Source of the DNA: Sphaeroforma sirkka
Taxonomy: Eukaryota; Opisthokonta; Ichthyosporea; Ichthyophonida
Assembly (NCBI GenBank): GCA_001586965.3
Contig: LUCW03000024.1
Location: forward strand, 92,501-130,000
Direction: 5' to 3'
Length of the DNA: 37,500 bases
A model generated the notes under the pieces. It was not told where the DNA came from and ran no database searches. It saw only the letters and a program-made list of their open reading frames with translations. Positions 1 to 9,925 of this stretch are shown one piece after another; the first letter of the stretch is position 1, and the number at the start of each line of letters is the position of its first letter. The position numbers were made by a program, and so were the translations under genes.

Positions 1-1869
1 TTACCGCCTGTGTCGCGAACGTAACATCCGTCAGAGGAAATTGCCGTGTGCATAACGGCCGGACTTAGTGACAGTCGTTGCCTGTGCGTTCACGCTCTGC
101 CCACCAAACCCCTGAACCCTAAAAACGCATTGAAACACCTCGTACCCACATCAGGACAATCCAGACGTCTTCAACCGTGCTGTCCTGCAGCACATCTATG
201 GGGATCGAGAGAGTAGGTAATACACAAGGTGTGGGCTGTATGCCAATGTCACGCCGCGTACAGAAAACGTTGAGGCGTTGCCGGTACATGATCCAAACCA
301 CTGTAGATGGTATGCGTTGATATCGTATATTCTGGCTAGTCGCCTGCCGTGCAGACGTGAGCTGTGCCAGTGAGGAATCAGACGCTGAACTACGGATCGC
401 TTGAACTATAGTACTTAGTGATCGGCTAGACTTCTTTGATTGAGACCATGACTGTCTGCAGGTGGTGCACTCTATTGCTGGATATAAATCGGCGTAACTG
501 TGGTAACGCGATGTATACGCACACGTATCTGCCCAAAGGTTTGCTTCAGACTGGGAAGAACCGTCGCCCGATGCAGGTACTTGAAGCTTTGGGTAGTTTA
601 TTTAGCGCTCTTTACGAGCAGTGATAGACTTTTGGCGGCGTTGACTGATAAATGCTCCAACAGAGAAATTGGATGGTAGTATCTATCTCTTTCGCCGAGT
701 ATGTACCACGGTCCTTTGCATAGCAATTGAGAATATAAGATGCTTTACCACTTATATGTCCACGAGTTACATAAGGGGCTTAATCAATTATACGTCCACG
801 AGTTTATACAACTAATCTCTCAGATCGTTACAAACCAGAGATCACTCTAGACTATGGGAGGCATAGTAATTGATATTTAAATAAAGTACAAGCAAAACTA
901 ACTTACACCTCCGGTTGACTTGCAGCTTATGTTATAAGTGTTAAGAATATGGCGCTAGTCGGGTGACATCCAGCTCTTATAACCCGATGCATTAACTCAC
1001 AGAGATGAAAAAATATTAGAAGCCCCACTGAATTATGTTTTTGATCTCAGCAAGTCATAGCTTCCAACAGTAATAAAGATCATAGGTCAGGTTGTTGTGT
1101 AAATAAAAACCCCTGATAGAAGTGTGATTTCTGTAAATACTCAGACCCTGTCAGACGCCGTATCAAATTTGACATGGCGGAGATACAAGAAAAAGATACG
1201 GAACGAGTACTCGATTGTTTAGTGACATGCTGACGGACTTGTCGATGCATGCGCAGGATACGTGGCATACAGTGTATATGTGAGAATCACTGCAACACTA
1301 TGGGCGATAGTGTGACTAGCCAACGACCAAGAGGCTTGAAGGTGAGAAAGATCTTTTTTTTCTGAACACTTTACACTGTAAGAATGGTGGATCGACACTA
1401 TATATTCAAGTCAGTATGTTGCCAACTCCAGCAATTTTATATAAGAAAGGGTAGTAGTCGCTTGACTCTGATTTGAAGGATGATTGTGTTTGTAGTTACC
1501 GAAGGGCCTATTGTTAAATAGACTTGGTGTACGAATGGGGATGCAATGTGTAGAGAGCGGGTGAACGGATTGCGAGACATCAATGTTTTTAAAAGGCAGC
1601 AGGTGCATGAGTCAAGGCTTTGGTCTTAGATGTTAAGATGAGAGCTGCGTTGTCGAAGAAGTTCAATAGTTTCTAATAGATAACAAACGATGCATAAATA
1701 CCATCTCGCAGATGAACAGATGAGTGGCACACTTGAACGCGCACGAGTACTCTCGGGAAAATTAACTCGGTTCAAACCTTAAAGTACAGACGAGAGAGTT
1801 TTTACACCTCCTTATCGCTCTTTTCGCATAAAGTATGTTTGTATGTATGCTTGTATGTTTTTATATGTT

Positions 1870-1871
<2 letters not shown>
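1..1871. other. Region with no recognised gene
   Basis: I see no convincing coding exon, RNA gene or mobile element here. The only open frames are short (about 60 codons) and resemble no family I know. A short motif containing TCCACGAG occurs twice about 46 bp apart near 755-805, too little to define an element. Small exons of an intron-rich gene could be missed by eye. Confidence 0.4.

Positions 1872-1872
<1 letters not shown>

Positions 1873-1924
<52 letters not shown>
1873..1924. repeat. (AT)n microsatellite
   Basis: An uninterrupted run of about 26 AT dinucleotides, followed to about 1990 by a degenerate TGTA-rich tract. It ends against the left arm of the inverted-repeat element at 1991. 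Open frames across it encode only Tyr/Ile runs and are artefacts. Confidence 0.97.
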
Positions 1925-1926
<2 letters not shown>

Positions 1927-1990
1927 ATGTATATATTTATGTGTATGTTTATGTATATCTATGTATCTGTGTCTGTATATGCACATGTAT

Positions 1991-2695
1991 ATGGTTTGTA
2001 GCGTGTACTTTCTACCAGAGCAGATCACGTATTGGATACGTAACAGTAAAAAAATTGCCAGCTCGCATAGAGTGTGCAACCAATAGTTCCTGACAGTGAT
2101 GTTGATGCTAGGTGGGATCAGGCGGGTGTGTTGTGAACAATATGAAGACTACTACTGTCGCTACTAATACTACTGTGGATGTAGCTAGTATTGCTAAGTA
2201 AGTCACCAGTAGATCTACACCATCCACGACTGCAGTCTCGACGAAAAAAAAGTCTATCACATATGCATCCCGTGCAACATCAAATAAAAAAGTCTTGCGT
2301 AAGTACAATCTCTCAGAAGTGTACAGAAAGGCGTGAAGCTGGCGAAGGTTTTTACATTAACATTCATACGAAATCGTGTACTGCGAGTGCACAAAGGATA
2401 TAGGTCTCTATCTGATATTGCGGCGTACTACCTTGATCACGAATCAAAGAATAGATGGATACTGACAGCAAGTGAGTAAGCTCCTTAAAAACAACCACGC
2501 TTGGTGTATTTCCCGGATGAGGTACCTCCGGCGACACAAACCGTGAACATTGCATATGCTGACAGTCAAGATAAGAAGCAATCGAGTTGTTCCGAAGTCA
2601 AATATAGTCCATTGTCCTTCATAATGCACAGCCTATTGGAGCTACTTTTTCCAATACGTGATTTGCTCTGGTAGAAAGTACACGCTACAAACCAT
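1991..2695. mobile_element. Foldback/MITE-like element with 46-bp inverted ends
   Basis: Positions 1991-2036 and 2650-2695 are reverse complements of each other, with 45 of 46 bases matching by eye. They enclose 613 bp. Outside the arms some weaker inverted similarity continues (TGCACAT-like on both sides). The interior holds no recognisable transposase; its frames are under 71 codons. Long inverted ends around a short non-coding body are typical of non-autonomous DNA transposons or foldback elements. I found no clear target-site duplication, so the exact ends and the superfamily are unknown. A chance inverted duplication of local sequence is the main alternative. Confidence 0.55.
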
Positions 2696-2983
2696 TTTAT
2701 GTGCGTACGCCCATTGGATACGTTGTTTCAATCGCTTCTGGATCTACGCAAGGATTCTATGCTCTTTCATAGGGCAGGCCGCAATCTATCACACAACATC
2801 GTCCTCATGTCATTTGTGTATATGTTTCTATGTTGTGTGTATGTATCTTCGCGCTAATACAGTACTACTACACTTTCACCATGTGTATGTTGTGCATCTC
2901 CTACCACTAGAATGAAGAACAGTATCAAACGGCAAGACTGTTTATCATTGTGACCACATTAAACCCGCTAAAGCCTTTTACTA

Positions 2984-3230
2984 AGTCATACTATCTAATC
3001 GCATTAAATGGACCTGTGAATCTACCCAGTAGATAAAAATAGAACCACCCAACTATACCCACCACCTGCACTCCAAAAGTACTGCCGTACGGATGATGAC
3101 AATCCAAGGCCAAATCAAGGATGTATCGAACTATATTAGGCATACTCTCTAATCGCCTTAGATGGACGGCAATTCTACCCGGTAAATACAAATAAACCAC
3201 CTAACTATTCCTGCAACTTACAATCTGCAA
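2984..3230. repeat. Diverged direct repeat 3' of the aminotransferase gene
   Basis: About 85-90 bp starting near 2984 recurs near 3137 (spacing about 153 bp), with shared blocks such as TCTAATCGC and TTCTACCCGG/ATCTACCCAG in the same order. A weaker third echo may lie at about 3318-3347, overlapping the last codons of the aminotransferase gene. The copies are clearly diverged, so the duplication is old. No coding potential was seen. Confidence 0.5.
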
Positions 3231-3262
3231 TACAGTTTGCACATTCTCGACGATGTTATTCT

Positions 3263-3268
3263 TTTATT
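3263..3268 (-). promoter_or_regulatory. Likely polyadenylation signal of the aminotransferase gene
   Basis: The minus strand reads AATAAA here, about 77 nt past the stop codon of the aminotransferase gene. This is the canonical eukaryotic cleavage/polyadenylation hexamer at a normal distance. It is the first such hexamer I noticed downstream of the stop. The cleavage site itself cannot be read from sequence alone. Confidence 0.5.
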
Positions 3269-3344
3269 GACTATGCTGGTGGAGTACTCTCGATACTAAA
3301 CTATACGCAAACCTGCATCGAGATGGTGATTCTGCCCTGTACAT

Positions 3345-6300
3345 CTAGGCCGTGACAATCTTGATCCAACCGTGCTTATCCTCAGCTTCTCCTTGCTGTT
3401 TAGAATGGTAGGGGAAGTAGTAAGGAATGAGTTCGTGCAGCGAAATATCATCACATTCCGTCAGAGGATTAATTGACGACACATATTTCCAGCATACGTT
3501 TGGCAACGAGACTAGCGCACTCGTCATCGACTACATATCCGATTTCTTTACCACACAACTGCGCCAGGCACAAATCAGACATACATACTTAACTTTGACA
3601 ATACAACGTAACACGCAGATCAACTTTATAAATGAAGTACGTAGAGCACACGAAACCCAAAATAATGAAAACGCCCATACAAATAGCATTAAGCAATCGC
3701 AAGGTACCTGAACGGCTCGCAGTGCATCGTATAGTTTCTGCAGAATAGGTCCCAGGCCTGTGGCGGTACCTCGGATATTGAACACAGAGCTCTTATACAC
3801 TATCTGGCTGATAGGCGAACACACTACGGCCGTTCCCACAGCTCCTACTTCGCTGAACTCCTTCACCTCTTCGATCAGGATGGGCCGCCTCTCCACACTC
3901 AGGCCCAGATCTGATGCGAGCGCCTGTACACCCGACGTAGGAAAATTATAACAGTCAGTGAAGTGTGCTATTGTGATTGCGATATGAGCCTTGCACGATG
4001 ATTACACCAATCTAAATACCTATGTTTTGTTGTGTATAGATAACGTTTGCAATGCTATGGTTGAGGAAATCATAAGGGCAACGACATTTAGATATTAAAC
4101 TAGTCAGAGACATGATTGTGTAGAAGCATACGAACTTTCACAGAAATAGTCCAAATAAACGTTTGTGGGGTACTGACTATCGACTTGAAGTAGTGCACGC
4201 GTATATGGAGTGGCACTCTAGACGTTACCTCCAGAGACTTGTTTGTGATCGATGCCAAGATAGACGCTGAACAGGGCGTCAAGTACTTCTGACCGCACGC
4301 TGAGATCCCCACAAAGTTGGACGTGGCAAATTCCTCCACATACGTCCGCGTTTTAGCGTCGAGAAATAGAGTGATCGGGTATCCATTGGCCTAGTGATAT
4401 AATGTACAACCCTGTATTGAGTATATGACTTCGAGATGATTCACCATGAGCACGTTGTGATGGCTGGTATAAGTAGCAAAAACGGGTTCCGGATTTAGTT
4501 TTATACGTTGACGGCTCTGAGATAGATTGATTGCAGCGCGACTCCGATAGGGTTCGTGATTCGACAATAATACAGACTATCCTTCGGCACTCGTGGGCAA
4601 TAAACGTATTGAATAGAAACGTGGATTACTTTCATCGGCCCTTTGGGTGTCGCAGATTGAGAGTCGGATGCGGGTTAGGGACCACATTAAAACCTACATC
4701 TAAGCTTACAAATAGACGGATATGCACTATCGAAAATCGTTTGCAAGAGACTGACTTGGAACACAGCACAGTGACCACGGGCTTATACCACATACGCCTG
4801 TAAGCAGTAGCAAGTAGTGGCGTGTGTACATACAAAGTAGACAAGTAGTTTGGGTTTCATTGTGGAAGCCTACCGCGTGAACTACAGTTGCTCATACCCA
4901 TTCGCTTAACAACAAGAGTCATCCAGGCTGGACAGGAACCAGAAACCATACACCGCAGAACCACCAAAGAAGCACGATGCGAGATATACCCGGCACAATG
5001 AGTACAGTCTATAACGTACACAATGGTACTAACTACGCCAAAGCAACCTGTCGCACAAGAGCACACACTCCGTGATAATGAGGATAGATTACGCAGCAGA
5101 GATACGCTGCATGTAACGTACCTTTGCTTCTCTGGTAGAGGCCATAGACGCCGCATAGTTCCCGGCAACCTTCGCCGCACCCACGCCCAGAGGAGCGGCT
5201 CGGTCGGAATCTTCCACAACGAACGCAGGAATAGACTGGACGGCCCCGCTGTAGAAGTCACCCACCGGTACCACGAAGACAACGAACTGTGATACGACAG
5301 GAGCGAATGGGTTAGTGGCTGTGGTTAACTAACTAGCTGTGTACCCATTGACCTGGGGAGACGCGGTACCAAACAGGAGGCGCCCCCGCAGGAGGACGGT
5401 GAGAATGGTAGCATACGATACGCTTTCCGTAATATGGTCGGTTATGGTGGATTCTCACATAACTGACATTATCTTGCAACAGAGTGGATGTGATAGACGT
5501 TTGCCCAAATCGCATTGGAGAACGCTGTCGTACGATGATGCATGAATACAAATCTTTCACTTGTCACGGAAAAGAAACACGCTGTCAGTAACACAAAGCA
5601 AGCAGCCACACCTTATACTCAGTCGCCGGATCCAAACCAAGCACTGGCTGAGTAGCAAACATGTATGGTCGGATGTATAGCGAACCAGTCCCGAATTCCG
5701 GCACAAACCGGATGTTCTCCTTAACGGCCTTCATCACTGCCTCGATAAAAAAATCGGGATCTAAAGTCGGCATCATTAACCGCTTGGCTGAGCTGTATGA
5801 AAAAAAAGTGAGTGTTGCGAGCAATGTGAGCTGGCCAGGAAATAAACGCACATTGGAATGAAAGTGCGCCCATGGCATAGTGAAATTTATCAGTGTATAC
5901 TCTGGAACTAGACTAAATACAAGCTCGCTATCCGTACCAGCTTCCCACACACCCATGAAGGTCGTGGTATGTGTCTTTGAAAACAAATCATTGGTTGCCA
6001 AGAAAAGCATCAGTTCACCCTAATAAGACTCCTAACTAACAGATGAGACTATTATGTGGAAGATTACTGTTTCAATACATTCCAACTGTGGTGATTTCAG
6101 TCGAACGTCAGTAGCAATGATTCAACGGTGCATAACAACGACTGTCAAAAGGTGTATTGAACAAACTCACCGATTTAAACGTTTAGCATTCTCATCTGGT
6201 CGGAATAAGCGTACAACACCATCTTTACCCTGTGATAGATATAAATAAATAAGTATTAGTCGACCACCGGTATCTCTAACTTGTTTCGATAAGGAGAAAG

Positions 6301-7167
6301 AGCCGTGCGAGTGTGCTTTCTGGCACCCAACTTCGGATGATACTACGTACATGCATATACTCACTATATAAATTCTACGTATCTAAATGCATACATATCC
6401 ACGTAGAAGTGTGTACAAAAATCATATCATTCCAAATTACAACTAACCTACACTCTAGGACTGGCATCTATCAAAGCACGCAATTGTACTTTGTGGTTTC
6501 ACTTGTATGTGAACACCCCATTACAGAAATCACCCCGTGGCAGACAAGTGTCAAATCATTGCTAAGGGAAGTCCACAGTACCTTTTCCGCTTTCATCCCT
6601 TCGAATATCGTTTGTCCATAGTGTAGAGTTCCAGCGGACATGTGGATTTTAATGTACGGATCAGCGACCGTCTCTAGAGCACCCCATTCGCCATCTACGC
6701 AATGGTTAAAGGAAAACAAAAGGTGTCAACATATCGGCCAAATGGTCTTTTCTCAAGCTTTCAGCATTCAGCAGTATAGAACCACCAGTTATACAGTTTA
6801 GTTATCGTTGGCTTCACCTTTATCAAGAGGTGTCCGGTATGTGCGACAGGAAGGCATATTACGAACGAACAACGTGCAAAGGGCACAGCCCTTTGCACAG
6901 GCATTGCCACTATAACTCGTATATTTCTTCAATGTCTCGTATATGTATGCTTATATATATATTTGCATGATTAACTAATTCGGACCCTCATTAAGAACAA
7001 CAACTGAAGCAATATGGGAGTTAAAGAACGACAAGGAAGGATATATAAGCGTAGGCAACAAAGACAAAGTACTAGCATGAACCGGTACCTTTGTAAACAC
7101 ACTCCACATGCGAATCTGTGTCGGAGTACACGAACCCTTTGGGAGCAGGAATTGCAGAACTCGTCAT
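3345..7167 (-). CDS. Branched-chain amino acid aminotransferase, eight exons
   Basis: PLP enzyme of fold type IV; interconverts Leu, Ile or Val and 2-oxoglutarate with branched 2-oxo acids and glutamate. Exons (minus strand): 7167-7089, 6694-6582, 6229-6171, 5792-5612, 5286-5122, 4390-4229, 3923-3708, 3395-3345. All seven introns are GT-AG, phases agree throughout, and the product is 341 aa. Visible motifs: LHYGQ (50-54), LFRPDENAKR (72-81), SLYIRP (121-126), PVGDFY (151-156), RAAP (173-176), GVGAAKVAGNY with the expected Schiff-base Lys183, VEE (217-219), SNF (223-225), TP (237-238), GAVGTAVV (280-287), DKHGW (331-335). The ATG at 7167 was chosen because it begins the first exon in phase and the N-terminus (PKGFVYSD, VYKDGEW) matches the family. 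No mitochondrial presequence is evident, so a cytosolic enzyme is likely. Length and wording resemble bacterial IlvE of the ~340-aa class more than animal BCAT. Introns are 305-731 bp; apart from a hairpin in intron 1 I saw nothing notable in them. Confidence 0.95.
6874..6898. repeat. Perfect 11-bp hairpin in intron 1
   Basis: GTGCAAAGGGC and its exact reverse complement are separated by three bases (ACA), so this can form a strong stem-loop in either strand. It lies in the first intron of the aminotransferase gene, about 190 bp upstream of the exon 2 acceptor. Its role, if any, is unknown. It could be a small foldback, a protein-binding palindrome or chance. Confidence 0.8.
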
Positions 7168-7246
7168 GACTGGAGTTATGATATTACTGTGTTTTAGCGT
7201 TGAATTGTGTAACTGTGGTGTCGCAACCATAAAGACATCAATGTTT

Positions 7247-7284
7247 TGATAATATATATTTGTGTATACACATATATATACATT
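7247..7284 (-). promoter_or_regulatory. AT-rich candidate core promoter with a palindrome
   Basis: About 80-115 bp upstream of the aminotransferase start codon lies a TATATA-rich stretch containing the perfect 12-bp palindrome TGTGTATACACA (7261-7272). Position and composition would suit a core promoter, but AT-rich runs are common in this window, so this is a weak call. Confidence 0.25.
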
Positions 7285-8383
7285 TCTTCTTAGCCTCCCC
7301 GACTTTTGAAGTCATGAAAGACATAAATATGTGTTCACCGTGACTGGACCCGCCAAAAAAAGAGGGTAAAATGATGCTGGACGTCAGCATCGGCCTGTTA
7401 GAATTCAGAATTGAGAATTCAGGATGGCACTGTCAGTCGTCCACTCGTCACTCGTCAGACAATTGACTGAGTCACACCCCGCCCGGCCTGGCGGCCCTTC
7501 AAATAATCAATAATCACAGTTCACAAGCCATTCTCATTCATCAGTCTCTGAAGTCTGGAGTCTGGACACATCACTCACAACTTCACATTGTTGTTGTAGC
7601 TGTCGCAATGTTTTTTTTTACTCCACCCCATAGCCTTCTGAAAACCACCCCCTGTGAAATTTATTTCATTATTCAGAGAGGGCACATAAAGTAAATAGTT
7701 TCCGCAGGTATCTGTATTTACTATTTTGACACTGACTAAATATACCCGCTTTAATATAGCACGGGTTGACAAGAGTCAAAAATGTAGAGCAGGGGCTGAC
7801 AACTGTTCAAGAAGTTGACAGATTCTCAAAATATAAATAAGCACAAGCCTTCTGAAAAATTAGACAAAAATAAATTCCTGAAAACTCTTTTGTTTTTTTA
7901 GGTTTAGGTTTTTTGGGTTTTAGGGTTTAGGGTTTAGCTCAGCACTCACAACAAGGAATGACTGAAAGCGGTCAGGAAAGAAAAACCGCTATTTATGTAC
8001 CTTTTAAAAGACCATATATACTCGCAGAAAAGCACGGCCCTCTGAAAATTGTCAGTCGAACAGCAATTTAGAAGTAATTCTCTCTTACACCGAATTGCCC
8101 TTTATATGACCGCAACACACTATCCAGAAGACCGTGAGAGAAGAAGAATAATGAGAACTTGGTGTGAAATAATTAGTAGAGTCAGCCTGTCGGGTGGACC
8201 CCAATCTTGTAAAATTTCAGTGACCGCACTATGCATGTAAATATTTGTATAATATAGGCTATAGTCTTTACTGTCTTTTAAAATGTTCAAGAGCTGTATG
8301 TATGATATCTATCTAAGAAAATGCAGTCTTTGGAGGACGGAAGTTCGGACACCTCGCCATACGAAGTACTGATCACCAAGATG
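7285..8383. other. Intergenic region between aminotransferase and tRNA-Asp
   Basis: No convincing gene. A GC-rich box (CACCCCGCCCGG, about 7475-7486) stands out in AT-rich surroundings. A motif close to AGCCTTCTGAAAA recurs near 7632 and 7845, with a weaker copy near 8036, suggesting an old dispersed or tandem repeat. The telomere-like tract is listed separately. A 63-codon plus-strand frame at 8049-8240 resembles nothing I know. Confidence 0.4.
7892..7937 (+). repeat. Interstitial telomere-like TTTAGGG tract
   Basis: Degenerate then clean TTTAGGG-type units run through this stretch, ending with three consecutive GGGTTTAG steps. This is the plant-type telomere motif, which several protist lineages also use. 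It lies between genes, so it is either an interstitial telomeric relic or a telo-box-like promoter element. Confidence 0.7.
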
Positions 8384-8388
8384 AAAAA
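8384..8388 (-). terminator. RNA polymerase III terminator of tRNA-Asp
   Basis: The minus strand has TTTTT beginning two bases past the tRNA discriminator base, the usual Pol III termination signal. Its position supports the tRNA being a transcribed gene rather than a random remnant. Confidence 0.75.
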
Positions 8389-8389
8389 T

Positions 8390-8461
8390 TTCGCGAACCG
8401 GGAATTGAACCCGGGTCTTCCGCGTGACAGGCGGAGATACTAGCCACTATACTATCCACGT
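8390..8461 (-). tRNA. tRNA-Asp (anticodon GTC)
   Basis: The minus strand folds as a 72-nt tRNA. The D-arm is GTATAGTGGCTAGTAT (internal A box). The anticodon stem TCCGC/GCGGA closes the loop CTGTCAC with anticodon GTC. The T-arm CCGGG/CCCGG closes loop TTCAATT (B box). There is no intron. The acceptor stem pairs at six of seven positions, two of them G-T wobbles, with an A:A mismatch at the 1:72 pair. A T-run terminator follows at once. The D-loop and anticodon arm closely match standard eukaryotic tRNA-Asp. The weak acceptor stem leaves open a slightly decayed copy or a start shifted by one base. Confidence 0.88.
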
Positions 8462-8976
8462 TATGATACGATTCGATGCAGAGTTGAGATATAATTTACA
8501 AACTAATTTTCAGAGCCTTGAGCTTTTGAATTTGGGAACCTATATAAATATTTATATAAATACTGCTGCAGAAACCTGCTGCATAGCCAATTAAATACTT
8601 GAAAAAATACAAATTCTCAGTGTTGTTTAAAACAGGTTGTCTTTAAATCAGTGTGTTTTCAAAATGAATGTGAAATTGTATGATAATTGAATTGCAGAAA
8701 TAATGGGCTGCCAGTCTGTCACCGAGAACAATCACGGCAGTAAAAGTCTGTTAGATCGTTGGGGATTGTTGAGAAACTATAACTTGGATCAACCCGAGGT
8801 AGCATCCAAGTCTCCATAAGGTGGCAACGGCAGAACGGAAAACTATGGACGCCATAACAGTCATAAGTCATGCGTATAAGCCGGGCGCATCTAGGGTGAC
8901 GTCAGAAGTCATTTGGAAAACCGCGCAGTAGCGCCAACACACTAACCACTTTGCATTTCTATACGTATACTTATCA

Positions 8977-8981
<5 letters not shown>
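8462..8981. other. Region with no recognised gene
   Basis: Sequence upstream of tRNA-Asp on the minus strand. I see no coding exon or repeat family here. It is AT-rich up to about 8690, then of mixed composition up to the (TA)n tract. Confidence 0.4.

Positions 8982-9007
<26 letters not shown>
8982..9007. repeat. (TA)n microsatellite at an LTR edge
   Basis: About 13 TA units. It sits where type B LTR similarity fades; intact type B LTRs carry a short AT-rich segment at the same place, so the microsatellite may have expanded from the LTR itself. Confidence 0.9.
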
Positions 9008-9241
9008 CACATTCTCTGTTAACTGCACTTAGTCTCGGACCCCGGCTCTCGGCTAGCCGGTAGCCCGTGTTTTATAAATGGAACAATCTGAGAAAAGAAG
9101 TCTCAAATTACTTTTACGTTCTCTCAGGCTGACTCACCTATGCATATATTATCTTGAGAACAAGTCCGAAATTACTCTTGGGCTGACGACGAAAAACATT
9201 ATTAATGTATCCAGAAATACGTCTACTCCTGTAGTCTCTCA
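9008..9241 (-). mobile_element. Partial type B LTR
   Basis: Matches the upstream (U3-side) half of the type B LTRs seen at 16531-17018, 21007-21490 and 25707-26197. It includes the segment with CTCTCGGCTAGCCGGTAGCC and ends in TGTAGTCTCTCA, which is the LTR 5' end TGAGAGACTACA read on the minus strand. A fossil; it abuts a gag fragment directly. Confidence 0.8.
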
Positions 9242-9925
9242 CGATTGGTTGTCCTCGCTCTCCGACGACGAGCGTTCATGCTTGCCTGTGCTGTCACTTG
9301 CCCCGTTAGAAGTAGGTGTGGGCCGCCCTGGAGAAGTGCGCTGGAGACGTTGCTTGTGTATACTTGTTCCAATAGTCACGTTCCAACAGTGACTGTTGTT
9401 ACGCCATTACCTGGGTCAGTTTCTGTGTAGAATCCTGGTCACGCACAGTACCCTCGTTGTTGGTGCGCCGACGATGACGTCTGTGCTTTTTGGGTGGGAG
9501 GCGTGGCTGTTGCTTGAGAACGATGAGTCGGAAGTTCCCGACGACGAATTAAAATGCAGACCGTCATTTGCTACATATTCACCAGTAACGACCTGATTTT
9601 GATCCGCACGCAGGTCCAAAGTTCCCGTAGACTCTGTGTCAAATACGACAGTTCCCATAGACTCTGTGTCGAATACGACGTCATTCTCTTGTAGGTTAGA
9701 CTCGTCTCCGAGTGTTGTTGGTATCTGGCTACGGTTAGCAAACCCTTGGTGACGAACCTCTTTACTCGCCTAGTATTGTTCATACGGATCCGTCTCAGGC
9801 TGCAGGTTGATGCGGTCCGTATTTGACTCGCGACGTCGCGCGCCGATCAATATCGTCTTCCTTGCGACGTTCAGAGTTAAGATGCCACTGTCGACAACTT
9901 TGGCGGGGTTGGACATGGTGGAGGA
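9242..9925 (-). pseudogene. Ty3/gypsy-like gag fragment, N-terminal part
   Basis: On the minus strand the sequence just after an ATG near 9921 lines up base by base with the gag start of the plus-strand piece at 18997. Shared blocks include CATGTCC, CCCCGCCAAAG and CGCAAGGAAGA, in the same order. It is a broken gag relic belonging to the same family as the elements at 12000-20656. It runs into the type B LTR fragment on its 3' side. Confidence 0.7.

Noticed and set aside
1839-2093. 84-codon Tyr/Ile-rich frame and its antisense partner
   Set aside because: It is produced by the (AT)n microsatellite and the TGTA-rich tract; no real protein signal.
3531-3896. 121-codon minus-strand frame as a stand-alone gene
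   Set aside because: Its first two thirds are BCAT exon 7, and the rest reads past the splice donor at 3707 into intron 7.
4857-5282. 141-codon minus-strand frame beginning MSSWYRWVTS
   Set aside because: It overlaps BCAT exon 5 and intron 5 in the wrong frame; the in-phase reading gives the conserved PVGDFYSGAV and AKVAGNY segments.
9078-9392. 104-codon plus-strand frame
   Set aside because: It runs across the type B LTR fragment into gag antisense and has no family resemblance.
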